Source: CAJCIY01 sp964245825
GTDB taxonomy: Bacteria > Actinomycetota > Actinomycetes > Mycobacteriales > CAJCIY01
Reading direction: 5' to 3'
NCBI GenBank assembly: GCA_964245825.1
Contig: CAXTNT010000001.1
Span: 124,001-188,000 of the forward strand
DNA: 64,000 nt
A program made the translations under genes and the position numbers. Shown here piece by piece: positions 35,216 to 43,748 of the stretch; position 1 is the first letter of the stretch; the number at the start of each line of letters is the position of its first letter. The notes under the pieces were generated by a model. The model had not been told where the DNA came from. It ran no database searches and saw only the letters and a program-made list of their open reading frames with translations.

Positions 35216-37171
35216 ATGGCCCGCGTCCACCAGAAGTCCGACACCGCCGCCGCGAGCGCCCGCGCGGTGCTGGTCGGCGGGGGCGACGTGATCGCGGCCC
35301 GCACGGCAGACGTCGGCGCCGGCCGGGAGCGGATGCGCCGCCGCCGGCTCCGCACCGTCGCGTACGTGCTGGCCGCACCGCTGGCATTCCTGGGCTATCG
35401 GATCCTCGACGGCCGTCCGTTCGACATCTTCGCGCTGCCGCACGTCGACCCGCTGACCGCCGTCCCGATCCTGTTCTTCGCCCTGCTGATCGCGATGCTC
35501 CTCGGGATGACGGTGCTCCCCGGCCGGTCCCCGCACGTGGTCTACCGCCCCGAGCAGATCGACGTGCGGCTCGCCGACGTCCGGGGCATCGACCCGGTCA
35601 AGGAAGATGCCATCCGGTCGCTGAACCTCTTCCTCGCGCACAAGACCTTCAGCACGGAGATGGGGGGTACCCCGCGCCGCGGCCTGCTCTTCGAGGGCGC
35701 GCCGGGCACCGGCAAGACCTACCTCGCCAAGGCGATGGCGGCCGAGGCGGGGGTGCCGTTCCTGTTCGTCTCCGCGACGTCCTTCCAGTCCATGTACTAC
35801 GGGGCGACGGCGAAGAAGATCAGGTCGTACTTCAAGGCGCTGCGCAAGACCGCACGGCGCGAGGGCGGCGCGATCGGCTTCATCGAGGAGATCGACGCCA
35901 TCGGGCTGCGCCGCGGCGGGATGGCGGCGACCGCCGCACCCGAGGGTCTCGCGCCGATGAGCGGGGACTGCGGCGGGCTGACAGGGCTGGGCATCCACCG
36001 GGCCGGTCTGGTCACGCCCTCGACCGTACGGACCGCCTTCACCTCCGAGGGCACCGGCGGCGTCGTCAACGAGCTGCTCGTGCAGATGCAGTCGTTCGAC
36101 GAGCCGACCGGGGCGGACAAGCTGCGCGGCAAGCTCACCGACGCGCTGAACCTGCTGCTCCCGGCGCAGCGTCAGCTCCCCAAGCGGAACTCGGGAGCGG
36201 CCAACATCCTGCTCATCGCGGCGACCAACCGCGCGGACGACCTGGATCCGGCGCTGCTGCGCCCCGGCCGCTTCGACCGGCGGATGACCTTCGAGAACCC
36301 GGCCAAGGCCGCCCGCCGCGACCTGATCGACCACATGCTGGCGAAGAAGGCCCACGACGAGGACCTCGACCAGGGCGAGCGCCGGGACGCCCTGGCCGCG
36401 GTGACCACCGGCTACACGCCGGTCATGATCGAACACCTGATGGACGAGGCCCTCGTCAGCGCCCTGCGCCGCGGCGCGCTGGAGATGTCCTGGCACGACC
36501 TGGAGAGCGCCCGCCTCGTCGAGGAGGTCGGCATGGGTCAGCCCGTCGAGTACACCGTGCACGAGCGGCGGCTGATCGCCAGTCACGAGGCCGGCCACGC
36601 GACCGTGGCGTGGCTGGTCGCGCCCGAGCGCCGGCTCGAGATCCTCTCCATCATCAAGCGTCGGAGCGCCCTGGGCATGCTCGCGCACGGTGACCGCGAG
36701 GACGTCTACACCCGGTCCCGGACCGAGCTGACCAACATGATCAAGATCTCGATGGGTGGCCAGGTCGCGGAGGAGCTGTTCTTCGGTGACGTCTCGACCG
36801 GGCCTGCCGGCGACCTCATGTACGCGACCAACGTCGCCGCCGAGATGGTCGGCTCGGCCGGGATGGCGGGCTCCCTGGTGTCCTTCCGCGCCGTCCAGGC
36901 CGGGGCGTTCTCGGACACCAACATCGTCGGCAGGGTGCTGAACGACACCGAGGGCCGAGCCACCGTCGAGCGCATTCTCGGCGAGCAGAAGTCGGCCGTC
37001 ACCGTCCTGCTGACCGAGAACCGCCACCTGGTCGAAGCTCTGCGCGACGCGCTCCTCGAGCGGTCGGAGCTGATCGGTCACGAGATCACCGACGTGCTCG
37101 AGGCGGCCCGCCAGGCCGAGGGCCGGCCCGGCGTCATCGACCTGCGTGAGCCTCGGCCCATCTCCTCCTGA
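35216..37171 (+). CDS. FtsH-like membrane AAA/M41 metalloprotease, divergent
   Basis: This 651-residue protein starts at ATG behind GGGGAGG. Two membrane segments (~43-62 and ~82-102) precede an AAA domain with Walker A GAPGTGKT (161-168) and the arginine-finger region ATNRADDLDPALLRPGRFDR. The peptidase domain has HEAGH (457-461) and a downstream Asp in TGPAGDLMYATN. It departs from normal FtsH: Walker B reads FIEEID (224-225 Glu-Glu, normally Asp-Glu), and ~110 residues separate Walker B from the ATNR motif against ~45 in E. coli FtsH. The last Gly-rich pore loop is changed (SMYYGATAKK). It is probably a second, specialised FtsH that removes membrane proteins. The substrate is unknown. Confidence 0.88.
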   Translation: MARVHQKSDTAAASARAVLVGGGDVIAARTADVGAGRERMRRRRLRTVAYVLAAPLAFLGYRILDGRPFDIFALPHVDPLTAVPILFFALLIAMLLGMTVLPGRSPHVVYRPEQIDVRLADVRGIDPVKEDAIRSLNLFLAHKTFSTEMGGTPRRGLLFEGAPGTGKTYLAKAMAAEAGVPFLFVSATSFQSMYYGATAKKIRSYFKALRKTARREGGAIGFIEEIDAIGLRRGGMAATAAPEGLAPMSGDCGGLTGLGIHRAGLVTPSTVRTAFTSEGTGGVVNELLVQMQSFDEPTGADKLRGKLTDALNLLLPAQRQLPKRNSGAANILLIAATNRADDLDPALLRPGRFDRRMTFENPAKAARRDLIDHMLAKKAHDEDLDQGERRDALAAVTTGYTPVMIEHLMDEALVSALRRGALEMSWHDLESARLVEEVGMGQPVEYTVHERRLIASHEAGHATVAWLVAPERRLEILSIIKRRSALGMLAHGDREDVYTRSRTELTNMIKISMGGQVAEELFFGDVSTGPAGDLMYATNVAAEMVGSAGMAGSLVSFRAVQAGAFSDTNIVGRVLNDTEGRATVERILGEQKSAVTVLLTENRHLVEALRDALLERSELIGHEITDVLEAARQAEGRPGVIDLREPRPISS

Positions 37172-37187
37172 CCCGCGGTGCGGTCAC

Positions 37188-37193
37188 TATCCT
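37188..37193 (+). promoter_or_regulatory. -10 box TATCCT, leaderless
   Basis: TATCCT lies 8 bases before the GTG of the small membrane protein gene, 17 bases after the FtsH-like stop, suggesting a separate leaderless transcript. Confidence 0.45.
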
Positions 37194-37201
37194 CACCCGT
37201 C

Positions 37202-37600
37202 GTGACCGCACCCCCGGCTCCGGCCCGGCGCCTCGGCAGACCCTCGGACCTCGCGGTCCTGCCGTTGCTGGCCGTGCTCGGTGTCCTCCTCGCCCTGTGG
37301 GGGGCGCTGCTGGTCCCGGCGGGCCCCCGCCTGGCCGGTCACGTGCTCTCGGTGGGTGTCGTGATCGCCGTGGTCGGCAACGTCCTGTTCGCGCGACTAG
37401 GGCTGCGCGCGTCCGCGCCGTTCGGCGGGCTCGCGCTGATGGTGGGGTGGACCGCGGTGGCTCTCGTGCTCGGCAGCCGGCGGTCCAACGGCACGGTCGT
37501 GCTGCCCGGGTCGGGGGATCTCGCGGTGCCCGCCCTGGTCTTCGTCCTGGGCGGCCTCGTCGCGGGCATCCTCGCCGCCGGCCTGCGGATGCGCCGGTGA
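37202..37600 (+). CDS. Small four-helix membrane protein, unknown function
   Basis: This 132-residue protein has four hydrophobic segments (~18-38, ~45-62, ~70-88 and ~105-126) and a basic C-terminus. I do not recognise the family. The GTG start is taken because TATCCT lies 8 bases before it; a GTG 24 bases further up is possible. Its stop overlaps the GTG of the pseudo-receiver gene by 4 bases, and that gene overlaps the flavin reductase the same way, so the three form one unit. Confidence 0.7.
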   Translation: MTAPPAPARRLGRPSDLAVLPLLAVLGVLLALWGALLVPAGPRLAGHVLSVGVVIAVVGNVLFARLGLRASAPFGGLALMVGWTAVALVLGSRRSNGTVVLPGSGDLAVPALVFVLGGLVAGILAAGLRMRR

Positions 37601-38559
37601 CCGCCGCCCCCGACGGCCGGCCCGTCGTCGTGCTGGCGGTGGAGTCGCCGACCGTGCAGCGCGTGCTGGCCTCGGTCCTGGGCCGGGCCGGGTACGCGGT
37701 GACCGCCGTGGCGGACGGCGTGGCAGCCGCGCAGGTGGCCACCGCCGGGCCGGCCGACTGCGTGCTGGCCGCAGCGGACATGCCCCGACTGACCGGCTTC
37801 GCGCTGGTCCGGCTACTGCGGGAGGACCCCCGTACGGCTCACTTGCCGCTGCTGTTGCTCACCGCTCCGGGCGCTGCGGCCGAGCCGCACTGGGCGACGC
37901 TCTGCGGTGCGGACGGGACGCTGCCCTTCGACGTCGAGACCCACGACCTCGTCGCGGCGGTCGGCGCCGCGCTCGCGGCCGCTCCCAGCGCCGGTGCTGA
38001 GCTCCCGCGCGGGCTGCGAGATCCCGACGACGTGGTGCTCGCCCGGGCGAGCGAGGTGCTGGAGCGCGCGCTGTTCGAGACCGCGCTCGTCGCGGAGGTC
38101 ACCGGCCTGGCAACCGCCGGTCTGGGTGCCGAGGGGGCGCTGGCGGGACTGCTCACGACGGTGGCACGTGTCGTGGATCCGGCCCTCGCCGTGGTGCTCA
38201 CCCCCGACCCGCCGCTCGCGTTCGTGCTGGCAAACCGCCCCACCTCCCTGGCGCACTACCGGCACCTGCTGCTGCGGGCCTGTGCCGACATGGCGACGTC
38301 CACCGGCCGGCCAGTGGACGCGGCCGCCGTCGACGCGCGTGCCGCCGACCCGGGCCGGCTGCTCGGCGCCGACGACCGGGCGGATCTCGCGCAGTACCAG
38401 GCGGTGGTGCTCGCCGGAGCCGACGGACGCTACGTCGGCCAGCTCGCGGTGAGCTCCGGCGGCGGCGGTTTCCCGGCGCGCGCGGTGCGTACCCTCACGC
38501 TGCTCGCCCACCCGGCCGGCCGGCTCGTCGACACCGTCACCGGCAAGACCGAGAGATGA
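37597..38559 (+). CDS. Pseudo-receiver protein with GAF-like C-terminus
   Basis: This 320-residue protein starts with a receiver-like fold (~8-125): VVVLAVESPTVQRVL, then DCVLAAADMPRLTGFALVRLL. Where response regulators carry the phosphorylated Asp there is Ala, and the usual Lys before Pro is Leu (TLPFD). It should therefore not be phosphorylated in the standard way. The C-terminal half (~150-315) has the size and pattern of a GAF-like sensor domain, though this match is weaker. No DNA-binding motif is seen. It sits between a small membrane protein and a flavin reductase with 4-base overlaps on both sides; a redox-linked switch is possible but unproven. Confidence 0.65.
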   Translation: MTAAPDGRPVVVLAVESPTVQRVLASVLGRAGYAVTAVADGVAAAQVATAGPADCVLAAADMPRLTGFALVRLLREDPRTAHLPLLLLTAPGAAAEPHWATLCGADGTLPFDVETHDLVAAVGAALAAAPSAGAELPRGLRDPDDVVLARASEVLERALFETALVAEVTGLATAGLGAEGALAGLLTTVARVVDPALAVVLTPDPPLAFVLANRPTSLAHYRHLLLRACADMATSTGRPVDAAAVDARAADPGRLLGADDRADLAQYQAVVLAGADGRYVGQLAVSSGGGGFPARAVRTLTLLAHPAGRLVDTVTGKTER

Positions 38560-39056
38560 GTCAGCCCGTTGCGCCCCAGGCGTTCCGGGAGGCGATGGGG
38601 CGGTTCCCGACCGGGGTGACCGTGGTCAGCACGGAACTCGACGGCGTCCCGCTCGTGATGACGGCCTCCTCGTTCACCTCGGTGTCGCTGGACCCGTTGC
38701 TGGTGCTGGTCTGCGTCGATCGCAGCACGAGGTTCCACCCCGCGGTGCTCGCCACCGGTCGGTGGGGGGTGTCGTTCCTGGCCGCGCACCAGGAGACGCT
38801 CTCCCGGCGCTTCGCGGTGCACGGCCGCGACCTGGACTCCTCGCTCGACGGGGTGGCCACGCATCCCGGCCCGGCCACCGGCGTACCGCTGCTGGACGGG
38901 TCGCTGGTGACGGTCGAGTGCCGTACCACGGCGACCCATCCGGGTGGCGACCACACGATCGTGGTGGGCGCGGTGGTCGGCTTGGATGTCGGCGCGGATC
39001 CCACCCCGGCGCTCGTCTGGCACCGCGGGGACTACCGGGCCCTCGACCAGCCCTGA
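38556..39056 (+). CDS. Flavin reductase-like protein (FMN-binding split barrel)
   Basis: This 166-residue protein has the flavin reductase pattern: FREAMGRFPTGVTVVST, MTASSFTSVSLDPLLVLVCV and WGVSFLAAHQE, ending in a His-containing barrel strand (WHRGDYRAL). Family members reduce FMN with NAD(P)H and often feed a two-component monooxygenase. No monooxygenase lies beside it. The ATG overlaps the pseudo-receiver stop by 4 bases. The following small Tat gene is 114 bases away. Confidence 0.9.
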   Translation: MSQPVAPQAFREAMGRFPTGVTVVSTELDGVPLVMTASSFTSVSLDPLLVLVCVDRSTRFHPAVLATGRWGVSFLAAHQETLSRRFAVHGRDLDSSLDGVATHPGPATGVPLLDGSLVTVECRTTATHPGGDHTIVVGAVVGLDVGADPTPALVWHRGDYRALDQP

Positions 39057-39170
39057 CTCCGACCGACGACATCGGCGCCGAGAAAGTGGGTCTGTTGACC
39101 CATCCGGGTGACGTCGGCGAACGAACACCCCGCGACCCGGATGTCTGAGCGCCCCGTGAAGGGAACCACC

Positions 39171-39434
39171 ATGGCCGAGATCTCGCGCCGTTCGTTCGTC
39201 AGCAAGACCTCCCTGGGGATCGTCGCCGCCGGTGCGGTGGTGGCCACCCGGCCCTTCAGTGGACGGGCGGAGGCTGCCCCGGTCGCGCCGTCGGTCACCC
39301 ACCTCGATGAGCCAATCGTGGCCTACCTCACCGACCTCCGCAGCGGCACCGTGCGCCTGTTCCACGGTGAGCGCGAGGTCACGGTGGTCGACCACGCCCT
39401 CGCCCAGAAGCTCGCCGGCTCCGTCAAGTCCTGA
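39171..39434 (+). CDS. Small Tat-exported protein
   Basis: This 87-residue protein begins with a twin-arginine signal (ISRRSFVSKTSLGIVAAGAVV) and an AEA cleavage site near residue 33. The mature part is only ~55 residues (IVAYLTDLRSGTVRLFHGEREVTV). From memory it resembles the tiny Tat proteins found beside some formate dehydrogenase genes, but no such enzyme is here. GAAGGGA lies 6 bases before the ATG. The DUF4331 gene follows after 52 bases and lacks its own signal, so the small protein may act with it. Confidence 0.75.
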   Translation: MAEISRRSFVSKTSLGIVAAGAVVATRPFSGRAEAAPVAPSVTHLDEPIVAYLTDLRSGTVRLFHGEREVTVVDHALAQKLAGSVKS

Positions 39435-39486
39435 CCGCGCCGCTCCTCGTTCGCCGACCGCCGCCCCCTCTCGAGAGGCACCACCC

Positions 39487-41028
39487 ATGTCCTCGCACCG
39501 CGAAGCACCGGAAATCTCCAAGGACCCGGTTGCCGACAGCACCGACCTCTACGCCTTCGTCAGCCCCGACAAGCCCGACACCGTCACCCTGATCGCCAAC
39601 TACGTGCCACTGCAGGCACCAGCCGGCGGACCCAACTTCTACGAGTTCGGTGACGACGTCCGGTACGAGATCCACATCGACAACGACGGTGACGCGAAGG
39701 CCGACGTGAGCTACCGGATCGACTTCAAGACCGAGTACACCAACCCGCACACGTTCCTGTACAACACCGGCCCCATCACGCTCTCCGGCGGCGAGGTCGA
39801 CGCGACGAACTGGAACCGGCGGCAGTTCTACACCGTGCGGCGGACGGCCGCGGGCAAGACCACGGTGCTGGCGACCGGACTGGCCTGTCCGCCCTGCAAC
39901 GTGGGCCCCCTCTCGACTCCCGACTACGCCGACAAGCCCGCCCGCAAGGGCGAGCCCGAAGACTTCACGAAGGCGTTCATCCACAAGCTGGACAGCGGCG
40001 AGACCGTCTTCGCGGGGCAGCGCGCGGAGGGCTTCTACGTGGACCTTGGTGCCGTTTTCGACCTGGGCGACCTGCGCCCGATCGCTGCCGACCACGCGAC
40101 CTTCGGTCTGCCGGTGCTTGCGAGCATGCCGGGTGTCAACACGACCGCCGCGGTCAACGTGCACAGCATCGCGATCCAGGTGCCGATGACGAAGCTCACC
40201 GCTGACGGCAAGGCTGCCACCGATCCCAGCTCCTCGTCCTCGGTGATCGGCGTCTGGACGAGTGCCAGCCGGCAGGCGGCCACCATGCGGGACACCTCGG
40301 GCAGACCCCAGGGCAGCGGCCCCTACGTGCAGGTCTCCCGGCTGGGCAACCCACTGTTCAACGAACTGCTCGTCCCGATCGTGCGCAAGGACGAGTGGAA
40401 TGCCTCCAAGCCCGCCGGCGACAGCGCGTACGTGCAGGGTGTCGCAGACCCCGAGCTGGGCCGGCTCATTCCCGTGCTCTACACCCCGGACGGTGGCTCG
40501 ACGCTCTTCCCGCACCTCGCGGCGCTCAACAAGAAGATCGCCCAGGGCAAGGCCACCCGCGACGACCTGGTGGCCGTCCTGCTCACCGGCATCCCGGCCG
40601 GCGCGCTGTCGGTCGCCCCCACCTTCCAGAACTACACCGGACCCACCCAGGCCGACATGCTGCGGCTCAACCTGGCCATCCCGCCGACCAGGAAGCCGAA
40701 CAACCTGGGCCTGCTCGGCCTGGACGCGGCCGGCTTCCCCAACGGCCGGCGGGTCTTCGACGACGTGGCCGTGATCGAGCTGCAGGCAGTGGCCGGCACC
40801 ACCTACGCCCTGGTGCACTCCAACTACACGCCGGACGCCGCCATCCCGGCGGTCGACGACGGCCTCGTGAAGACCAACAAGGACGGCAGCCGCGACGACA
40901 GCGACCTCACCGCGAAGGGCACCGTGGCGTTCCTGAGCGCGTTCCCCTACCTCGGCACCCCCCACAACGGCTACTACACGCCGGCCAAGACGCCGACGGC
41001 GACGCCGCCCGCGCCCGTACCGCACTGA
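39487..41028 (+). CDS. DUF4331 family protein
   Basis: This 513-residue protein has the DUF4331 opening MSSHREAPEISKDPVADSTD, with LYAFVSPDKPDTVTLIANYVPLQ soon after. It continues as a long beta-rich chain with an acidic metal-like site (IDNDGDAKADVSY). The family function is not known. No signal peptide or membrane segment is visible, although many relatives are thought to be surface proteins. GAGAGG lies 8 bases before the ATG. The next gene encodes a His-rich protein 11 bases downstream, and the previous one a Tat protein, suggesting a three-gene unit. Confidence 0.88.
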   Translation: MSSHREAPEISKDPVADSTDLYAFVSPDKPDTVTLIANYVPLQAPAGGPNFYEFGDDVRYEIHIDNDGDAKADVSYRIDFKTEYTNPHTFLYNTGPITLSGGEVDATNWNRRQFYTVRRTAAGKTTVLATGLACPPCNVGPLSTPDYADKPARKGEPEDFTKAFIHKLDSGETVFAGQRAEGFYVDLGAVFDLGDLRPIAADHATFGLPVLASMPGVNTTAAVNVHSIAIQVPMTKLTADGKAATDPSSSSSVIGVWTSASRQAATMRDTSGRPQGSGPYVQVSRLGNPLFNELLVPIVRKDEWNASKPAGDSAYVQGVADPELGRLIPVLYTPDGGSTLFPHLAALNKKIAQGKATRDDLVAVLLTGIPAGALSVAPTFQNYTGPTQADMLRLNLAIPPTRKPNNLGLLGLDAAGFPNGRRVFDDVAVIELQAVAGTTYALVHSNYTPDAAIPAVDDGLVKTNKDGSRDDSDLTAKGTVAFLSAFPYLGTPHNGYYTPAKTPTATPPAPVPH

Positions 41029-41039
41029 GGCCGGGCGTC

Positions 41040-41426
41040 GTGACGATCAGCCACGAGCACCCGCACCAGCACGGGCAGCACGAGCACGGGCACCAGCACG
41101 ACGTGGTTGCCGAGGGTGAGCAGCACCACGGGCCCAGTCATGACGGCAGCGTGGTGCTCGACATCGGCGGCGACGTCGGGGCGGTGGTGCTGCACGTCCC
41201 ATCGTCGCTGGCCGGCGCGGAGATCGACATCGTCGGCCTGGAGCCGGGCACGGTCAGCACGCACAGCCTCGTCCGCGAGCGGATCCTGCCGGCCGGCAGT
41301 CGTTACGCCGCGGTCTACCCGGGGCTGCCGCGGGGCGCCTACCGCATCGCGGCGACGGCCGGCTTCCCGGCCGCCGACCTGCGGGTGCACGGCGGCGCGG
41401 TGGCCGAGGTCGACTGGACCGGCTGA
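41040..41426 (+). CDS. Histidine-rich small protein
   Basis: This 128-residue protein opens with a region holding 11 histidines in ~32 residues (HEHPHQHGQHEHGHQH), a likely zinc, nickel or copper binder. The rest (~40-128) looks like a compact beta fold with IVGLEPGTVSTHSLVRER and ends at a Trp. I do not know the family. It lies 11 bases after the DUF4331 gene, so they should be co-transcribed. The GTG start is set by the gap to that gene. A metal-buffering role for this gene set is an inference. Confidence 0.7.
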   Translation: MTISHEHPHQHGQHEHGHQHDVVAEGEQHHGPSHDGSVVLDIGGDVGAVVLHVPSSLAGAEIDIVGLEPGTVSTHSLVRERILPAGSRYAAVYPGLPRGAYRIAATAGFPAADLRVHGGAVAEVDWTG

Positions 41427-41445
41427 GGAGTGCGGCGACGCCGGC

Positions 41446-42819
41446 TCAGACCTCCCAGGTCTGTCCATCGGGGGTGTCGTGGACGGTCACACCCAGCGTC
41501 GCCAGCTCGCCACGAAGCCGGTCCGAGGTGACGAAGTCCCTTGCCGCGCGGGCGTTTCCACGTTGGGAGAGCAGTTCGTCGGCCCCGGCCGGCAGCCTCG
41601 ACACCCGTCCCACCTCCCGGACGAGGTCGAGCCCGAAGAGCTGGTCCAGCGAGGCCGCGGTCTCGAAGCGCGCGCCGTCCGGGACCGCTGCATCGGCGAA
41701 CAGCTCCTGCAGGGCGACCACCGCGGCCGGGGTGTCGAGGTCGTCGGCGAACGCCGCCTCGATCCGGCGTCGGTAGCCGGCGTCGATCGGCGCCGAGGGC
41801 GACTCGGCCCACCGGGCGACCTCCCGCCGCCAGCGTCGCAACGTCCGGTCGGCCGCGCGCAGCGCGTCCCAGTCCAGGTCGGTCTGCTGTCGGTACCGCA
41901 TGCGCAGGAACGCGAGCCGGACAGCGAGCGGGTCGAGACCCGCAGCCACCACGTCGTCGACCAGCACGACGTTCCCGACCGACTTGGCCATCTTCCGGCC
42001 CTCGAACATCAGGTGCTCGCCGTGCACCCAGTGGTGCACCACCTCGTGCCCCACCGCGGCCTCGGTCTGCGCGCGCTCGTCCTCATGGTGCGGGAACCGC
42101 AGGTCGATCCCGCCGGTGTGGATGTCGATCGACTCACCCAGGTCGGCGAGCGACATCGCCGAGCACTCCAGATGCCAGCCGGGGAACCCCGGGCCGTACG
42201 GGCTGTCGAAGACGACCGCCGCATCGGGTGCGGTGGACTTCCACAGCGCCCAGTCGGCGTGGAAGCGTTTGCTCGACCCGACGTCCTCCGTCGGCTGGAG
42301 CGCCTCGATCCGGTTGTGCGAGATCGCGCCGTAGGACGGGAAGCTGCGCGCGTCGAACCACACGTTGCCGTCGTCGCCGACGTAGGCGTGACCGCCGGCC
42401 ACCAGCCGCGCGACGAGGTCGAGCATCAGGTCGATCGACGCGCTCGCCCGCGGGTAGGCGGCCGCGGGACCGACGTTCAGCGCGGCCAGGTCGGCGTGGA
42501 AGCGCGCCTCGTAGTGCGCAGCGACCTCGGCGATCGACCGACCCTCCGACCGTGCCTGCCCGGCGAGCTTGTCCTCACCGGTGTCGGCGACCGAGTCGTC
42601 CACGAGGTGCCCGACGTCGGTGATGTTGACCACGAGGTCGACGCGGAGCTTGGCGCGCCGGCCGACCCGCGCGATCAGGTCGGGCAGCAGGTACGAGCGC
42701 ATGTTCCCGACGTGCTGGTCGCGGTAGACCGTCGGGCCGCAGGAGTAGATCCGCAGCACGCCGGGGCTCGCCGGGACGATCTCCTCGACCCGCCCGGTGC
42801 GGGTGTCGTGCAGGCGCAT
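41446..42819 (-). CDS. Cysteinyl-tRNA synthetase-like ligase
   Basis: This 457-residue class I ligase has zinc ligands in YSCGPTVY, WHLECSAMS and FPHHEDERA and the adenylate fold. Two signatures are altered: HIGH reads HVGN and KMSKS reads KMAKS. The segment LDPLAVRLAFLRMRYRQQTDL and the later DDLDTPAAVVALQEL recall both CysRS and the mycothiol ligase MshC, but the C-terminal end (AARDFVTSDRLRGEL...DGQTWEV) is CysRS-like. It may be an extra CysRS or an amino-acid ligase used in another pathway. TAGGCT lies 7 bases before the ATG. Its end faces the His-rich protein gene. Confidence 0.8.
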   Translation of the reverse strand: MRLHDTRTGRVEEIVPASPGVLRIYSCGPTVYRDQHVGNMRSYLLPDLIARVGRRAKLRVDLVVNITDVGHLVDDSVADTGEDKLAGQARSEGRSIAEVAAHYEARFHADLAALNVGPAAAYPRASASIDLMLDLVARLVAGGHAYVGDDGNVWFDARSFPSYGAISHNRIEALQPTEDVGSSKRFHADWALWKSTAPDAAVVFDSPYGPGFPGWHLECSAMSLADLGESIDIHTGGIDLRFPHHEDERAQTEAAVGHEVVHHWVHGEHLMFEGRKMAKSVGNVVLVDDVVAAGLDPLAVRLAFLRMRYRQQTDLDWDALRAADRTLRRWRREVARWAESPSAPIDAGYRRRIEAAFADDLDTPAAVVALQELFADAAVPDGARFETAASLDQLFGLDLVREVGRVSRLPAGADELLSQRGNARAARDFVTSDRLRGELATLGVTVHDTPDGQTWEV

Positions 42820-42826
42820 GGGAGCG

Positions 42827-42832
42827 AGCCTA
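42827..42832 (-). promoter_or_regulatory. -10 box TAGGCT, leaderless
   Basis: TAGGCT on the minus strand ends 7 bases before the ATG of the CysRS-like gene. Confidence 0.5.
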
Positions 42833-42846
42833 TTGGCGTCGTCGGC

Positions 42847-43680
42847 TCAGTTCAGCCGGGCCCGCAGCATCTGCGCCGCGTGCCGGGCGGCGTCGGCGGC
42901 GGCAGGCTCCGTCGCGTCCATGGCGTCCGCGTACGCAGTGAGTTCGGCTGCACCCGCCACGAACTCGCCGCGGCGGCCGAGCACCTCACCCAGCTCGCGG
43001 CGGAGACCGGCCGGATGGCCGGGAACGGCCAGCGAGAGGCGGACGGCCCATAGGCGGGTGGGCGTGTCCTCGGTGGCGGCGGCGAGCCGGCGGATGTTGG
43101 CCAGCACCCGGAGCAGCAGGTCGGTGGGGCGGGCCGGTTCGAGCAGCCGGTGGTGGAAGCGGACCCCCGCCGAGCGGACGATCTCCGCCGCGTCGTGGCC
43201 GGACAGCAGTCGGCCGCCGCAGAAGGGGTCGATCAGGGCGTACGGGCCGGCGGGGTCGCCGACCCCCACGACGACGTGACCTGGTAGCGCGATCGGGTAG
43301 GCCCGCACGCCCACCCGCCGGGCGACCTCGACCCAGACGACGGTGAGCAGGATCGGCAGCCCGCGGCGGCGCAGGAGCACCTCGTGCAGCAGGGAGGAGC
43401 GCAGGTCGCCGTAGTCTTCGGCGTAGCCGGCGAAACCCGCGTGCTCGCCGAGGGCGAGACGCAGCGCCTCGGCCTGCTCGGACGGGGTGCTCGCCCCGCC
43501 CACCAGGGGCCGGGCCAGGGCGGCGAAGGCGTCCAGCGCGGACAGGCAGGTGGTCAGGTCGGCGGCCGGGTCCGCGGCCAGCCCGATCAGGCCGCAGGTG
43601 AGCCCGAGGTCCAGTGGCTGCTCGCGTACCGCCGACTCGAATAGGCCGATCGGGGCGGGGGTGTCGCGTGCGGCGGGCAC
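42847..43680 (-). CDS. SirB1 family (transglutaminase-like) protein
   Basis: This 277-residue protein contains SSLLHEVLLRRRGLPILLTVVWVEVARRVGV, the SirB1/transglutaminase-like helix, followed by PGHVVVGV and ALIDPFCGG. The usual catalytic Cys of transglutaminases is not in place before the helix, so enzymatic activity is uncertain. The C-terminal ~90 residues form helices like TPR. TAGTAT lies 6 bases before the GTG, so a leaderless mRNA is likely. It is divergent from fdxA. The role is unknown. Confidence 0.82.
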   Translation of the reverse strand: MPAARDTPAPIGLFESAVREQPLDLGLTCGLIGLAADPAADLTTCLSALDAFAALARPLVGGASTPSEQAEALRLALGEHAGFAGYAEDYGDLRSSLLHEVLLRRRGLPILLTVVWVEVARRVGVRAYPIALPGHVVVGVGDPAGPYALIDPFCGGRLLSGHDAAEIVRSAGVRFHHRLLEPARPTDLLLRVLANIRRLAAATEDTPTRLWAVRLSLAVPGHPAGLRRELGEVLGRRGEFVAGAAELTAYADAMDATEPAAADAARHAAQMLRARLN

Positions 43681-43686
43681 CTTGCG

Positions 43687-43692
43687 ATACTA
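43687..43692 (-). promoter_or_regulatory. -10 box TAGTAT, leaderless SirB1-like gene
   Basis: TAGTAT on the minus strand ends 6 bases before the GTG. It is the most AT-rich -10 box of the set. Confidence 0.55.
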
Positions 43693-43748
43693 GGCGCGCC
43701 CCGGTCTCGGGGAGCCCCACCGACGCTCCGTTCGAGAGGATCTTGACC

